The notes below the pieces were generated by a model. It was not told where the DNA came from and made no database searches. It was given only the letters and a program-made list of their open reading frames with translations. Below, one piece after another: positions 1-9,352 of a DNA stretch of 64,000 bases (positions are counted from its first letter, which is position 1; each line of letters begins with the position of its first letter). The position numbers were made by a program, and so were the translations under genes. The stretch comes from Halomonas sp. (GTDB lineage Bacteria; Pseudomonadota; Gammaproteobacteria; Pseudomonadales; Halomonadaceae), in contig NZ_JAKDUR010000002.1 in the NCBI RefSeq assembly GCF_030457605.1, positions 86,140 through 150,139 of the forward strand, written 5' to 3'.

Positions 1-328
1 TCACCTTTCTGCCCGTCAGCACATACTCGCACAGCCACTGGGCGCCGGAGGTATACGACAAGCCGCTGTTCAGCAGTGCCTCGACTTCCGGATTCCCCCG
101 GGAGAGCGCGTTACCCACCACCACCAGGTCCGGTGCCGCACCGGAGGCATCGTGCAGGTTTTCAGCGCCAAAACCTTCCTGCAGGGCAATGCCGGCGTCC
201 GCCAGCTGGGTACTCATCGGCGGGTAAACATTGGCATCCGAACCACTGACCCGGTGGCCAAGCTCGCGCGCCAGCAGCGCCAGGCTGCCCATAAAAGTGC
301 CGCAAATCCCGATAATATGCAGATGCAT
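1..328 (-). CDS. mpl: Mpl-type murein peptide ligase, N-terminal part
   Basis: UDP-N-acetylmuramate:L-alanyl-gamma-D-glutamyl-meso-diaminopimelate ligase recycles cell-wall tripeptide in the cytoplasm. The visible 109 codons start with MHLHIIGICGTFMG, the Mur-ligase N-terminal Rossmann motif in the form typical of Mpl (GICGTFMG) and not of MurC (GIGGxGM). They continue through the VSGSD strand and the VVVGNALSRGNPEVE segment, which also fits Mpl. The gene runs off the left edge, so the ATP-binding central domain is not seen. It is divergent from the glutaredoxin gene, with about 260 bp between them. Confidence 0.9.
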   Translation of the reverse strand, partial: MHLHIIGICGTFMGSLALLARELGHRVSGSDANVYPPMSTQLADAGIALQEGFGAENLHDASGAAPDLVVVGNALSRGNPEVEALLNSGLSYTSGAQWLCEYVLTGRKV

Positions 329-430
329 GGCCGTAACGCCCCTTAACGATGCTCTCGGCAACGAATTTATTGAAAAAACACATGCCTCAAGAATACATAC
401 CTCGAGAACAGATCCATTGAGAACCAATCG

Positions 431-449
431 ATTGAGCACAATGCTCAAT
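431..449. promoter_or_regulatory. Inverted repeat in mpl/glutaredoxin intergenic region
   Basis: A perfect 7-bp inverted repeat, ATTGAGC-ACAAT-GCTCAAT, lies about midway between the divergent mpl and glutaredoxin genes. A further ATTGAG half-like motif occurs just upstream (about 418-423). The size and spacing fit a dimeric repressor operator. The regulator is unknown. Confidence 0.35.
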
Positions 450-590
450 ACGTGCGTTCCAAGACACACACGAAAAACGACCGGAAAGCCTAGCACGCCG
501 CCCGGCATAGCTCACGGCCGATGTGACAAACGTCGTAGCTTGCTGCACGATGGCCGGCAATTATATAACCCCCGCTATCAAGGAAGCTTC

Positions 591-983
591 ATGCGCGTAC
601 TTATTCGCTATTTTTTCCGCGGCGTACGTCTCGTACTCACGCCGGTCATGATTATTTCCGAAAAACTCTCTACGCCCAACGCCGTGGAGCGCTCTGACGC
701 CGAGCAGGCCGACGTTGACAAGGCCTGTGAAAAACTCGCGCTGTACCAGTTTCGTACCTGCCCGTTCTGCATCAAGGTACGCAAGGAAATCGCCCGGCTG
801 GGCCTGAAGGTCGAGCGCCGCGACGCCCAGCTTGACCCCGTTCACAAAAAAGCCCTGCAGGAAGGCGGCGGACGGGTCAAAGTGCCATGCCTGCGGATTG
901 AAAACGACACCGGCAACGTCGAGTGGCTGTATGAATCCGACGATATCAACGCCTATTTACACCGTCGTTTCGGTACCGCCTGA
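591..983 (+). CDS. Glutaredoxin-like protein
   Basis: A 130-residue thiol-disulfide oxidoreductase of the glutaredoxin fold, probably using glutathione. Residues 1-45 are an extra N-terminal extension with a hydrophobic stretch (VRLVLTPVMII) that could anchor it to the inner membrane. The Grx domain follows with the dithiol active site CPFC at residues 57-60, and a VPCL segment at 98-101 standing where glutaredoxins have their cis-proline loop. The start at 591 is chosen for an AAGGAAG ribosome site 5 bases upstream; the open frame extends further upstream but overlaps the presumed promoter region. Family membership is clear; the client protein is not. Confidence 0.88.
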   Translation: MRVLIRYFFRGVRLVLTPVMIISEKLSTPNAVERSDAEQADVDKACEKLALYQFRTCPFCIKVRKEIARLGLKVERRDAQLDPVHKKALQEGGGRVKVPCLRIENDTGNVEWLYESDDINAYLHRRFGTA

Positions 984-1010
984 GCCTCGGCATCACGGCA
1001 AGCAGGCCCG

Positions 1011-1032
1011 CGTGCGGCGTTTCGGCCGCACG
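1011..1032 (+). terminator. Stem-loop after the glutaredoxin gene
   Basis: A perfect 8-bp stem (CGTGCGGC / GCCGCACG) with a 6-base loop lies 28 bases after the stop codon. It has no T-run, so termination would be weak or factor-assisted. A second small stem at 1089-1106 (ACTCAC/GTGAGT) is followed by a T-rich GTTTTTTG and may do the actual terminating. Confidence 0.4.
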
Positions 1033-1187
1033 GTCATTCAGTGGATGAATATCCCCAGTCATTATTTCGATTGTGTAGCACAACGTTAACTCACTATGTT
1101 GTGAGTAAGCCGTTTTTTGTCAGCCAGACCATGTTGGCGATAAACCGTGGCTACCAACAAACAATAATCATCGGGATATAGACCACC

Positions 1188-2792
1188 ATGACTGCGACTC
1201 GCACGCCTACCCTTAAAAAAACGCTACTCGCTTCTGCCATTGCCGCCACGCTTGCCGGCGGTGCGCTGGTTTCAACCGCCGCACAGGCCGAAAACACCCT
1301 GCGCATGGCCTACGACGCCGACCCGGTATCGCTGGATATTCACGAACAGCTTTCCGGCGGCATCATGCAGTTGTCGCACCTGATCTATGATCCGCTGGTG
1401 CGCTGGGATCAGTCGCTGAACTTCGAGCCGCGCCTGGCCACCGACTGGGAGCAGGTCGACGACACCACCATGCGCATGACGCTGCGCGACGGCGTAACGT
1501 TCACCAGCGGCAACGCGTTCACCGCCAAGGACGTGGTCTGGACCATCGAGCGCTTGAAGCGCAGCCCCGACTTCAAGGCGATTTTCGCGCCGATTGAAAG
1601 CGCCACCGCGGTAGACGAGCACACCGTCGAGATCAACACCGTCAAGCCCTACCCGCTGCTGCTGAACCTGGCCACCTACATCTTCCCGATGGACAGCGAG
1701 TTCTACTCGGGTGAAGCCCCCGACGGCGACCCGAAAGACGAAATCGTCAAAAACGGCAACTCCTACGCCTCGACCCACGTATCCGGCACCGGCCCGTTCA
1801 CCGTGGTCGAGCGCCAGCAGGGCGTGCGCACCGAGTTTGCCCGCAACCCCGACTACTGGGATGAAGACTCCCCGGGCAACGTCGACACTCTGGTGCTGAC
1901 GCCGATCAGCGAAAACGCCACCCGGGTTGCCGCCCTGCTCTCGGGCGACGTGGACTTCATCGCCCCGGTGCCGCCCAACGATCTGGAACGCGTGCGTGAA
2001 AGCGACGATGCCAAGCTGGTCACCATGTCCGGCACCCGCATCATCATGCTGCACATGAACCAGAAGCGCGTCGAAGCCTTTGAAGACCCCCGTGTGCGCA
2101 AGGCCTTTGCCTACGCGGTGAATCAGGAAGGCATCGCCGATCGCCTGATGAAAGGTTTCGCCACGCCGGCCGCACAGATGTCACCGGAAGGTTATGTGGG
2201 TCACGTGGACTCGCTCACGCCGCGCTACGACGTTGAAAAAGCCAAACAGCTGATGGAAGAAGCGGGCTACGCCGACGGCTTTGACATCACCATGATGGCG
2301 CCCAACAACCGCTACGTGAACGACGCCAAGATTGCCCAGGCCGTGGCGGCCATGCTCGCGCGGATCAACGTCGACGTGGATTTGAAGACCCTGCCCAAGG
2401 CCCAGTACTGGGGCGAGTTTGACGACCGCGCGGCGGACATGATGCTGATTGGCTGGCATGCCGACACCGAAGACAGCGCCAACTTCCACGAATACCTCAC
2501 CGCCTGCCCGGACGCTGACACCGGTGCCGGCCAGTACAACGCCGGCAACTACTGCAACCCCGAGCTCGACAAGCTGGTGATGGAAGCCAACCAGGAAATC
2601 GATCTGGAGAAGCGCGCCGAGATGCTTCAGCAGGTTGAGCAAACGCTTTATGACGATGCTGCCTTCGTACCGCTGCACTGGCAGGATCTGGCGTGGGCAT
2701 CGGCTACCAACGCCGAAATCGAGCCGGTGGTCAACGTAATGAACTTCCCGTATCTGGGCGATTTGGTTATCGACGCTGACAACGCCGAATAA
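1188..2792 (+). CDS. ABC transporter substrate-binding protein, peptide family 5
   Basis: Periplasmic receptor of a Dpp/Opp-type importer (SBP_bac_5 family), 534 residues, the usual length. A Sec signal peptide occupies residues 1-34, with basic TPTLKK, an alanine/leucine core, and AQA before the likely cleavage at ENTLRMAYD. The mature part begins with the family pattern of early DADPVSLDIH followed by the LSHLIYDPLVRWD segment, then the EPRLATDWE strand. It heads a five-gene transporter cluster on the same strand. The ligand is not certain: the PepQ dipeptidase downstream favours di- or oligopeptides, but members of this family also bind glutathione, opines or nickel complexes. Confidence 0.92.
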   Translation: MTATRTPTLKKTLLASAIAATLAGGALVSTAAQAENTLRMAYDADPVSLDIHEQLSGGIMQLSHLIYDPLVRWDQSLNFEPRLATDWEQVDDTTMRMTLRDGVTFTSGNAFTAKDVVWTIERLKRSPDFKAIFAPIESATAVDEHTVEINTVKPYPLLLNLATYIFPMDSEFYSGEAPDGDPKDEIVKNGNSYASTHVSGTGPFTVVERQQGVRTEFARNPDYWDEDSPGNVDTLVLTPISENATRVAALLSGDVDFIAPVPPNDLERVRESDDAKLVTMSGTRIIMLHMNQKRVEAFEDPRVRKAFAYAVNQEGIADRLMKGFATPAAQMSPEGYVGHVDSLTPRYDVEKAKQLMEEAGYADGFDITMMAPNNRYVNDAKIAQAVAAMLARINVDVDLKTLPKAQYWGEFDDRAADMMLIGWHADTEDSANFHEYLTACPDADTGAGQYNAGNYCNPELDKLVMEANQEIDLEKRAEMLQQVEQTLYDDAAFVPLHWQDLAWASATNAEIEPVVNVMNFPYLGDLVIDADNAE

Positions 2793-2833
2793 CCTCTGAT
2801 CCACGCGCGATAATCGCTTTACTTGCCGTTTAA

Positions 2834-2856
2834 CGACGCGCCCCACGGGCGCGTCG
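2834..2856 (+). promoter_or_regulatory. Strong intercistronic stem-loop between receptor and permease genes
   Basis: A perfect 10-bp GC-rich stem (CGACGCGCCC / GGGCGCGTCG) with a 3-base loop lies in the 95-bp gap after the binding-protein gene, with no T-run. Stem-loops at this place in ABC operons are known to protect the upstream mRNA and lower expression of the permease genes; here that role is inferred. Confidence 0.55.
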
Positions 2857-2887
2857 CTTCCCTGTTGCTGCCACAGGATACTTCCCC

Positions 2888-3934
2888 ATGATCGCTTTTT
2901 TGATCAAGCGTCTGTTTCACGCGCTGCTGGTGATGTTTGTCATCAGCGTGATCGCCTTCGCCATACAGGATAATCTCGGCGACCCGATTCAGCAGATGGT
3001 GGGTCAGTCGGTGCCGGAAAGCGAACGCGCCGAACTGCGCGAAGAGCTGGGGCTGAATGATCCGATGCTGACCCAGTATCTGCGCTTTGCCCGCAACGCC
3101 ATGCGCTTTGATTTCGGCTACTCCTATGTGTTCAACCAGCCCACCACCTCGGTCATCGCGCGCCACCTGCCGGCCACGCTCGAGCTGGTCGCGGCCTCCA
3201 CGTTCCTGATCATCGCGCTGTCGATTCCCATCGGCGTGTACAGCGCCATCAAGCCACGCGCCTGGCTGACGCGCTTCTTCATGAGCGTGTCCATCGTCGG
3301 CATCTCGATCCCGGTGTTTCTTACTGCCATCGTGCTGATCCAGCTGTTTGCCATCGGCGTTAGCTTCTCACCCTTCCCCGCAGAAACCGGCTGGGGCGCG
3401 TGGCTCAATGACGTACTCTCAACCGAAGGCGGCATGCCGGCCTATGGCCGCGGCGACCCGGTTCACTTATTCGGCACCTGGGACACCAACTTCGCAAGCC
3501 TTGAAGGGCTGACGTATCTGGTGCTGCCGGCGATCTCGCTGGCGTCGATCATGCTGCCGCTGTTTATCCGCCTGATCCGCGCGGAAATGCTTGAGGTATT
3601 GCAGTCCGAATACGTCAAGTTTGCTCGCGCCAAGGGCATTTCCATGCGCCGCGTGTATTTTCTGCATGCGTTGAAAAACACCATGCTGCCGGTGATCACC
3701 GTCGGCGGGGTGCAGATCGGTACGCTGGTGGCCTACACCATTCTCACCGAGACAGTGTTTCAGTGGCCCGGCATGGGGCTGATGTTCCTCAACGCCATCG
3801 AGCGCTCCGACATTCCTCTGATCGTCACCTATCTGATGATCGTGGGGCTGATCTTTGTGATCACCAACACTCTGGTAGACCTGATCTACGGTCTGGTTAA
3901 CCCCACCGTCAAACTGACAGGAAAACCCGCATGA
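2888..3934 (+). CDS. dppB: Peptide ABC transporter permease, DppB type
   Basis: First inner-membrane permease subunit of the peptide importer, 348 residues, close to the 339 of E. coli DppB. It opens with the family N-terminus (MIAFLIKRLFHALLVMFVISVIAF), then has about six membrane segments. The BPD_transp_1 coupling helix is visible near residues 228-250 (EYVKFARAKGISMRRVYFLH), the EAA loop that contacts the ATPases. It pairs with the next gene, whose ATG overlaps this stop codon (ATGA), so translation is coupled. An insertion around residues 160-195 makes the periplasmic loop somewhat long. Confidence 0.92.
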   Translation: MIAFLIKRLFHALLVMFVISVIAFAIQDNLGDPIQQMVGQSVPESERAELREELGLNDPMLTQYLRFARNAMRFDFGYSYVFNQPTTSVIARHLPATLELVAASTFLIIALSIPIGVYSAIKPRAWLTRFFMSVSIVGISIPVFLTAIVLIQLFAIGVSFSPFPAETGWGAWLNDVLSTEGGMPAYGRGDPVHLFGTWDTNFASLEGLTYLVLPAISLASIMLPLFIRLIRAEMLEVLQSEYVKFARAKGISMRRVYFLHALKNTMLPVITVGGVQIGTLVAYTILTETVFQWPGMGLMFLNAIERSDIPLIVTYLMIVGLIFVITNTLVDLIYGLVNPTVKLTGKPA

Positions 3935-4896
3935 CTGATTCGACACAAACAAGCGCCACGGCAACGGCCCCTCCGCTGCCCAGCCGTTGGGAGCGCTTTC
4001 GCGACTCTTACCTACTGTACAGCTTCAAGCGCGACATTATCGCCCAGCTGAGCCTGCTTACGTTTATCGCGCTGGTGGCCATTGCCGTACTCGCACCATG
4101 GCTTTCACCCATGAACCCTTACGACCTGGCGCAGATCAATATTCTCGCCTCGGAACTGCCGCCCTTCTGGGTGGACGGCAGCGACCCGGCCTACCTGCTG
4201 GGCACCGATGCCCAGGGCCGGGATATGCTCTCGACCATCCTTTATGGCGCACGCGTTTCGCTGATTATCGGCTTTGGTGCCGTGGCGCTGCAGGCCATTA
4301 TCGGGGTCAGTTTCGGCCTTTTGGCCGGCTATCTGGGCGGGCGCGTTGATGCCTTCCTCATGCGCCTGGCGGATATCCAGCTGTCGTTTTCCACGCTGAT
4401 GGTGGCGATTATCGTCGGCGCACTGGTCAAGGCCATTTTCGGCGGTGCGATGTTCAGTACCTACGCCGTACCGCTGCTGGTAGTGATTATCGGCCTGGCC
4501 GAATGGCCCCAGTACGCGCGTACCGTGCGTGCCTCGGTACTGGCTGAGCGCGGCAAGGAATACGTCGATGCCGCCCGCGTCATGGGGCTGCGCAGCAAAC
4601 GCATCATGTTCCGCCACGTGCTGCCCAATACGCTCTCGCCGATTTTTGTTATCTCGACGGTGCAGATCGCCAACGCGATCATTTCCGAAGCCGCGCTTTC
4701 ATTTCTGGGGCTGGGCATGCCGGAAACTCACCCGTCGCTTGGCTCGTTGATCAAGGCCGGCTTTGACTATATCCAGTCCGGTTCCTGGTGGATCACGCTG
4801 ATCCCCGGCGCGGTGCTGGTGGTACTGGTGCTGTCGATCAACCTGCTGGGCGATTGGCTGCGCGATGTCATGAACCCCCGGCTGTACAAGGGATAA
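3931..4896 (+). CDS. dppC: Peptide ABC transporter permease, DppC type
   Basis: Second permease subunit, 321 residues. The N-terminal cytoplasmic tail is proline/threonine-rich, followed by the OppC_N segment. The LLGTDAQGRDMLS motif of DppC/OppC proteins is clear near residues 89-101, and the EAA loop (KEYVDAARVMGLRSKRIMFRHVLPN) lies near residue 210. About six membrane helices are predicted. It overlaps dppB by four bases and is followed 32 bases later by the first ATPase gene, supporting one operon. Confidence 0.92.
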   Translation: MTDSTQTSATATAPPLPSRWERFRDSYLLYSFKRDIIAQLSLLTFIALVAIAVLAPWLSPMNPYDLAQINILASELPPFWVDGSDPAYLLGTDAQGRDMLSTILYGARVSLIIGFGAVALQAIIGVSFGLLAGYLGGRVDAFLMRLADIQLSFSTLMVAIIVGALVKAIFGGAMFSTYAVPLLVVIIGLAEWPQYARTVRASVLAERGKEYVDAARVMGLRSKRIMFRHVLPNTLSPIFVISTVQIANAIISEAALSFLGLGMPETHPSLGSLIKAGFDYIQSGSWWITLIPGAVLVVLVLSINLLGDWLRDVMNPRLYKG

Positions 4897-4928
4897 CAAC
4901 AACAAAGCTGAAAAAGGCTGAGGTCACC

Positions 4929-5945
4929 ATGGCACTGCTGGAAGTCAACCAACTCGATGTTCGTTTCGCCCTGCGCAAGGGCGAAGTACGCGCCCTGCGC
5001 GATATCAACTTCACCCTGGAACGCGGCGAGCGTCTGGGCATTGTCGGCGAATCCGGTGCGGGTAAGTCCGTTGCCGCGTTCGCGCTGCTGAACCTGATTG
5101 CCAAACCCGGCTTCATTGCTGGTGGCGAGGTCAATTTCGAGGGCCAAACGCTCAACACCATGAGCGAACGCCGCCTGCGCAAGGTGCGTGGCAACCGTAT
5201 CTCGATGATCTTTCAGGATCCGATGATGACGCTCAACCCGGTGCTCTCCATCGGCGAGCAAATGGTCGAGTCGCTCAAGGCGCATCGCCGCATCAGCACC
5301 AAACGAGCCCGGGCCATTGCCCTGGACAAGCTGCAACAGGTGCAGATTCCCTCGCCGGAAACCCGGCTGGATCAGTACCCTCACGAGCTGTCCGGCGGCA
5401 TGCGCCAGCGCATCATCATCGCCATCGCCCTGCTGCTCGACCCCGACATCATTATTGCCGACGAGCCCACTACCGCGCTTGACGTCACCATTCAGGCCGA
5501 AATCATGGCGCTTTTGCTCAACCTCTGCGAGCAGCACAACGTCGGGCTGATTCTGATCACCCATGACCTGGGCGTAGTCAGCCAGGTCACCCAGCGCATG
5601 CTGGTGATGTACGCCGGCCGGGTGATCGAACAGGGCCCTACCCGGGAAATTATCAACGATCCCCAGCACCCTTACACCCAGGGACTGATCAACGCCCTGC
5701 CACAAATGGCCACACCGGGCGAACAGCTCAACCAGATTCGCGGCAGCATGCCCTCGCTTTCCAACTTGCCAGGCGGCTGTGCGTTTCACCCGCGCTGTGA
5801 TTTCATCAAGCGTGCCGATGGCCAGACGCGCCCGGCCTGTGTGGAACAGGTGCCCGGATTTGTCACGTCTGGCAACTGCCAGGTCGCCTGTCACATGGTC
5901 GCCGAAATGCAGGAAGACCGCCGTTTGAAGGAGGAAGGCCAATGA
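4929..5945 (+). CDS. dppD: Peptide ABC transporter ATPase, DppD type
   Basis: ATP-hydrolysing subunit, 338 residues. Walker A is GESGAGKS near residues 40-47, the Q-loop is in [12 protein letters not shown], the signature is LSGGMRQR, and Walker B is [11 protein letters not shown]. The C-terminal oligopeptide extension is present, with HPYTQGL and the cysteine-containing CAFHPRCDF and CHM segments that in this family can hold a small Fe-S cluster. The start at 4929 is chosen for the MALLEV opening and a GAGGT ribosome site. An upstream in-frame extension would lie inside dppC and is rejected. Confidence 0.93.
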   Translation: MALLEVNQLDVRFALRKGEVRALRDINFTLERGERLGIVGESGAGKSVAAFALLNLIAKPGFIAGGEVNFEGQTLNTMSERRLRKVRGNRISMIFQDPMMTLNPVLSIGEQMVESLKAHRRISTKRARAIALDKLQQVQIPSPETRLDQYPHELSGGMRQRIIIAIALLLDPDIIIADEPTTALDVTIQAEIMALLLNLCEQHNVGLILITHDLGVVSQVTQRMLVMYAGRVIEQGPTREIINDPQHPYTQGLINALPQMATPGEQLNQIRGSMPSLSNLPGGCAFHPRCDFIKRADGQTRPACVEQVPGFVTSGNCQVACHMVAEMQEDRRLKEEGQ

Positions 5946-7027
5946 GCGCCACCGCCACCCGCATCCCCGTCACCGAAACCCGGGGCGATCAGACAGACGC
6001 GGCCGACAAGGCACAAGACGCAGAGACGCTGCTGGAAATTCACGATCTGGAAAAGCGTTTCTCGCTGTCCGGTGACTTTCTCGACCAGCTGCGCTTCAAG
6101 GGCGGCAAACTGGTCCGCAAGCAGGAACACGTCCACGCCATTAACGGCGTTAATCTTAACATCAACCGCAGCGAAGCGCTGTGCGTGGTGGGTGAATCCG
6201 GCTGCGGCAAATCCACCGTGGCGCGCACGGTCATGGGACTTCTTTCGCCCTCGGCGGGTGAAATTCATTACGACGGTACGCGTATCGACAACCTCAGCAG
6301 CCGTCAGCTGCTGCCGTTTCGCAAACGCATGCAGATGATTTTTCAAAACCCCTATGCGTCGCTCAACCCGCGCATGACCATTCAGCAAACGCTGGAAGAA
6401 CCGCTGCGCCTGCACCATCCGGACTGGAACCGCCAACAGGTCGTCGAGCAGGTCGAACAGGTGATGGCCTCGGTGGGCATCGACCCTGACTGGGGCAAAC
6501 GCTTTGGCCACGAGTTTTCCGGCGGCCAGCGCCAGCGTATCGCCATTGCCCGGGCACTGGCGGTAGACCCCGAGTTCATCGTCGCTGACGAGCCGATCTC
6601 GGCGCTTGACGTCTCAATCCAGGCGCAGGTACTCAACCTGCTGATGGATGCCCGGCGTGAACGTAATCTGACCTATCTGTTCATCACTCACGACCTGGCC
6701 GTGGTGGAGCATTTCGGCACCCGGGTGGCGGTCATGTATCTGGGCACGGTGTGCGAAATCGCCGATACCGCGACGCTGTTTGCCAAACCGCGCCATCCTT
6801 ATACCCAGGCGCTGCTCTCGGCCATTCCGCGCCTTGAGGACGACGGCCCTCAGCATATCCGTCTGGAAGGCGAGGTGCCCACGCCGGTCAACCTGCCCAG
6901 CGGCTGCGTGTTTCACGGCCGCTGCCCGTACGCCAATGCCCGCTGCAAGCAGGAAGTCCCGGTGCTGCAAACCCAGGATGACGGCGTGCGCGTGGCGTGT
7001 CACGCTGTTGAAGAAGGTCGCCTTTAA
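5942..7027 (+). CDS. dppF: Peptide ABC transporter ATPase, DppF type
   Basis: Second ATPase, 361 residues, overlapping dppD by four bases (ATGA). Walker A is GESGCGKS, the Q-loop is in MIFQNPYASLNP, the signature is FSGGQRQR and Walker B is IVADEPISALDVS. The oligopeptide C-terminal extension includes CVFHGRCPYA and a terminal ACHA. The first 30 residues are a low-complexity polar extension (TETRGDQTDAADKAQDA) not usual in DppF; a later start is possible but no other good ribosome site was seen. It closes the transporter operon. Confidence 0.92.
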   Translation: MSATATRIPVTETRGDQTDAADKAQDAETLLEIHDLEKRFSLSGDFLDQLRFKGGKLVRKQEHVHAINGVNLNINRSEALCVVGESGCGKSTVARTVMGLLSPSAGEIHYDGTRIDNLSSRQLLPFRKRMQMIFQNPYASLNPRMTIQQTLEEPLRLHHPDWNRQQVVEQVEQVMASVGIDPDWGKRFGHEFSGGQRQRIAIARALAVDPEFIVADEPISALDVSIQAQVLNLLMDARRERNLTYLFITHDLAVVEHFGTRVAVMYLGTVCEIADTATLFAKPRHPYTQALLSAIPRLEDDGPQHIRLEGEVPTPVNLPSGCVFHGRCPYANARCKQEVPVLQTQDDGVRVACHAVEEGRL

Positions 7028-7077
7028 TGGCGCCTTCCGGTATCTCTCGGGCAGCCATTACGCGGGTAGGATAAGCT

Positions 7078-7995
7078 ATGGAAATTCGTTGGCTGGAAGA
7101 CTTTATCGCCCTGGCCAGAACGCGGCACTTCTCGCGCGCAGCCGACGAGCAACACGTCACCCAGCCCACTTTTTCCCGGCGCATCAAGCTGCTCGAAGAA
7201 GAAATGAGCGTTACGCTGATCAACCGGCAAACGTTGCCGCTGTCGCTGACGCCCGAGGGCGAGGAGTTTCTCGCGCTGTGCGAGACCATTACCGAAGGGG
7301 TGCGCCTGACCCGGGAGCGCATGCGCGACATCAGCGCCGGCCACAAGCGGCGCATCAGCGTTGCCGCGCCGCAAAGCCTGCTGGCACACTTTCTTCCCGA
7401 GTGGCTTGGCGACATGGGCTTTGAAGGACGCATGCAGCCTTACCTGCGCGCCACCGGCTGGGTCGCGGCGGACTATTTCAAGGCGCTCAATCGCGGCGAA
7501 TGCGATCTGGCTCTGTGCTACTGGCCGCTGGAACGCTGCGACCTGGAACTGGATACCAGCGCCTGCAGCTACCGCACCGTAGGTCACGAACGGCTGATCC
7601 CCGTCACCGCCACCACGGGCCAGGGCACGCCGCTGACCACGCTGCCCGCCAGCCGGCAGTCGCCGGCACCGTGGCTTGCCTATCCCCGGCTCGGCCTGCT
7701 CGGCGCTGCTCTTGAAACCCATCTGGCGCGCATGTCGCATAATGCCTGCCTCGCGGTAAAAAGCGAGAACCTCTACGCGGCCAGCATCAAGGAGCTGATA
7801 CTCCTCGGCTACGGCATGAGCTGGCTGCCCGAACGCACCGTGCGCCACGAGCTGGAAAGCGGCGTGCTGACCCGCGCCGGTGACTCGCACTGGGACGTAC
7901 CTCTGGCGTTGCGCCTTTACCGCCACCAACAACATCATCACGCCGAGCTTGACGCGCTATGGAGCGAGCTGTCCTCGCTACGCAGCCCGCCCTAG
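7078..7995 (+). CDS. LysR-family transcriptional regulator
   Basis: A 305-residue LysR regulator. The winged helix-turn-helix is at the N-terminus (MEIRWLEDFIALARTRHF then SRAADEQHVTQPTFSRRIKLLEEE), followed by a typical but short effector-binding domain. It lies 50 bases after dppF and 58 bases before pepQ, all in the same direction, so it may be co-transcribed with the transporter and control it together with pepQ. That control is inference from position. The opening MEIRWLEDFI is characteristic of a LysR subgroup near HypT/YjiE; a link to hypochlorite sensing is not claimed. Confidence 0.88.
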   Translation: MEIRWLEDFIALARTRHFSRAADEQHVTQPTFSRRIKLLEEEMSVTLINRQTLPLSLTPEGEEFLALCETITEGVRLTRERMRDISAGHKRRISVAAPQSLLAHFLPEWLGDMGFEGRMQPYLRATGWVAADYFKALNRGECDLALCYWPLERCDLELDTSACSYRTVGHERLIPVTATTGQGTPLTTLPASRQSPAPWLAYPRLGLLGAALETHLARMSHNACLAVKSENLYAASIKELILLGYGMSWLPERTVRHELESGVLTRAGDSHWDVPLALRLYRHQQHHHAELDALWSELSSLRSPP

Positions 7996-8053
7996 CAGCG
8001 CCCCGCCATATCGACGGTTTTTACACCGCTTTTCATACAGGGAGACACCCGGC

Positions 8054-9352
8054 ATGTCCGAGACACTTCACCGCCTGCAGCAGGCCCACATCCACCAGCT
8101 ACTCGGTGCCTACCGCACGCTGATGCAGCAGCACGGCCTTGACGCCATCGCCCTTTACAGCGGCCATGCGCTACCCCACTACGGCGACGACCAGTACCCC
8201 GAGTTTCAGGCCGCAGGGCACTTCGTTCACTTGGTGCCGCTGTCTGAAGCCCAGCACAGCTGGTTGATCATTACCCCCGCTGAACGCCCCCGCCTGATGC
8301 TTTACGCGCCCACGGATTTCTGGCACCTCTCGCCCGAGCTACCCGACGAACCCTGGGTCAGCGAGTTCAACATTGAGCTTGTCAATGAGGCCGCCACCCC
8401 GTCGCTTTCCGGCAGGATTGCCCTGATCGGCGACGTTGAGGGCCTGCAGGAAAGCCCCGTTGCCCCCCCCCACGGCGATGCCAACTCGCCAACACTGGTG
8501 GGCGCGCTTGACGAGCTTCGCATGTACAAGAGTGCCTATGAAATCAGCTGCCTGCGCGAAGCCAACCGGCTGGCCAAGGCCGGCCACGAAGCCGCTCAAG
8601 CTGCCTTTGCCGGCGCCAGCTCCGAGCTGGATATCCAGCTGGCCTATCTCGGCGCCAGCCGTCAGCGCGAATCCCACGTGCCCTACGACAACATTATCGG
8701 GCTAAACCAGCACGCCGGTGTGCTGCATTACCAGCATTACGACATTCATACACCCGGCGAACGCCACAGCCTGCTGGTCGACGCCGGACGGCGTTTTCGC
8801 GGCTACTGCGCCGATATTACGCGCACCTGGGCGGGCCCTGATGCGCCGGCCCCGTTCAGCGAACTGATCGACGCCATGCACGCGCTCAAGGACCACCTGA
8901 TTGACGACATGGCTCCGGGCGTTGACTACCTCGACCTGCACCTGGCCATGCACCGTCGGCTGGGCGCCATTCTGGTCGAACACGACCTTTACCACGGCAC
9001 CGTTGATGCCTGCGTGGAAAGCGGCGTCACCCGCGCATTTTGCCCCCACGGCGTGGGTCATTCACTGGGGATTCAGGTACACGACGTGGCCGGGCTAAAA
9101 GCACCTGACGGCACGCCCGCGCCGGCTCCCGCAGACCATCCGGCGCTACGCCTTACCCGCAAGCTGACGCCGGGCATGGTGGTTACCATCGAACCGGGGC
9201 TGTATTTCATTCCCATGCTGCTCGACCCGTTGCGTGATACCGATGCCCCCATCAACTGGGCGCTGGTCGACCAGCTTATGCCCTGCGGCGGCATCCGCAT
9301 TGAAGACAACGTCGCCGTCACCGAGCAGGGCTTTGACAACCTTACGCCCTGA
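8054..9352 (+). CDS. pepQ: Xaa-Pro dipeptidase
   Basis: Cytoplasmic prolidase of the M24B family, 432 residues against 443 in E. coli PepQ. It splits dipeptides that have proline at the second position. The five di-metal ligands of the pita-bread fold are all visible: Asp243 (LVDAG), Asp254 (CADITR), His336 (HGVGHSLG), Glu380 (TIEPGLYF) and Glu417 (RIEDNV). The start at 8054 follows a GGGAGAC ribosome site; an upstream extension would overlap lysR. Its place directly after a peptide importer suggests that imported X-Pro dipeptides are degraded here, perhaps feeding the proline oxidation genes at 40-45 kb. Confidence 0.95.
   Translation: MSETLHRLQQAHIHQLLGAYRTLMQQHGLDAIALYSGHALPHYGDDQYPEFQAAGHFVHLVPLSEAQHSWLIITPAERPRLMLYAPTDFWHLSPELPDEPWVSEFNIELVNEAATPSLSGRIALIGDVEGLQESPVAPPHGDANSPTLVGALDELRMYKSAYEISCLREANRLAKAGHEAAQAAFAGASSELDIQLAYLGASRQRESHVPYDNIIGLNQHAGVLHYQHYDIHTPGERHSLLVDAGRRFRGYCADITRTWAGPDAPAPFSELIDAMHALKDHLIDDMAPGVDYLDLHLAMHRRLGAILVEHDLYHGTVDACVESGVTRAFCPHGVGHSLGIQVHDVAGLKAPDGTPAPAPADHPALRLTRKLTPGMVVTIEPGLYFIPMLLDPLRDTDAPINWALVDQLMPCGGIRIEDNVAVTEQGFDNLTP

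Noticed and set aside
4767..5942. A 391-codon minus-strand open frame opposite dppD
   Set aside because: It mirrors a gene with complete ABC ATPase motifs and crosses a gene junction.
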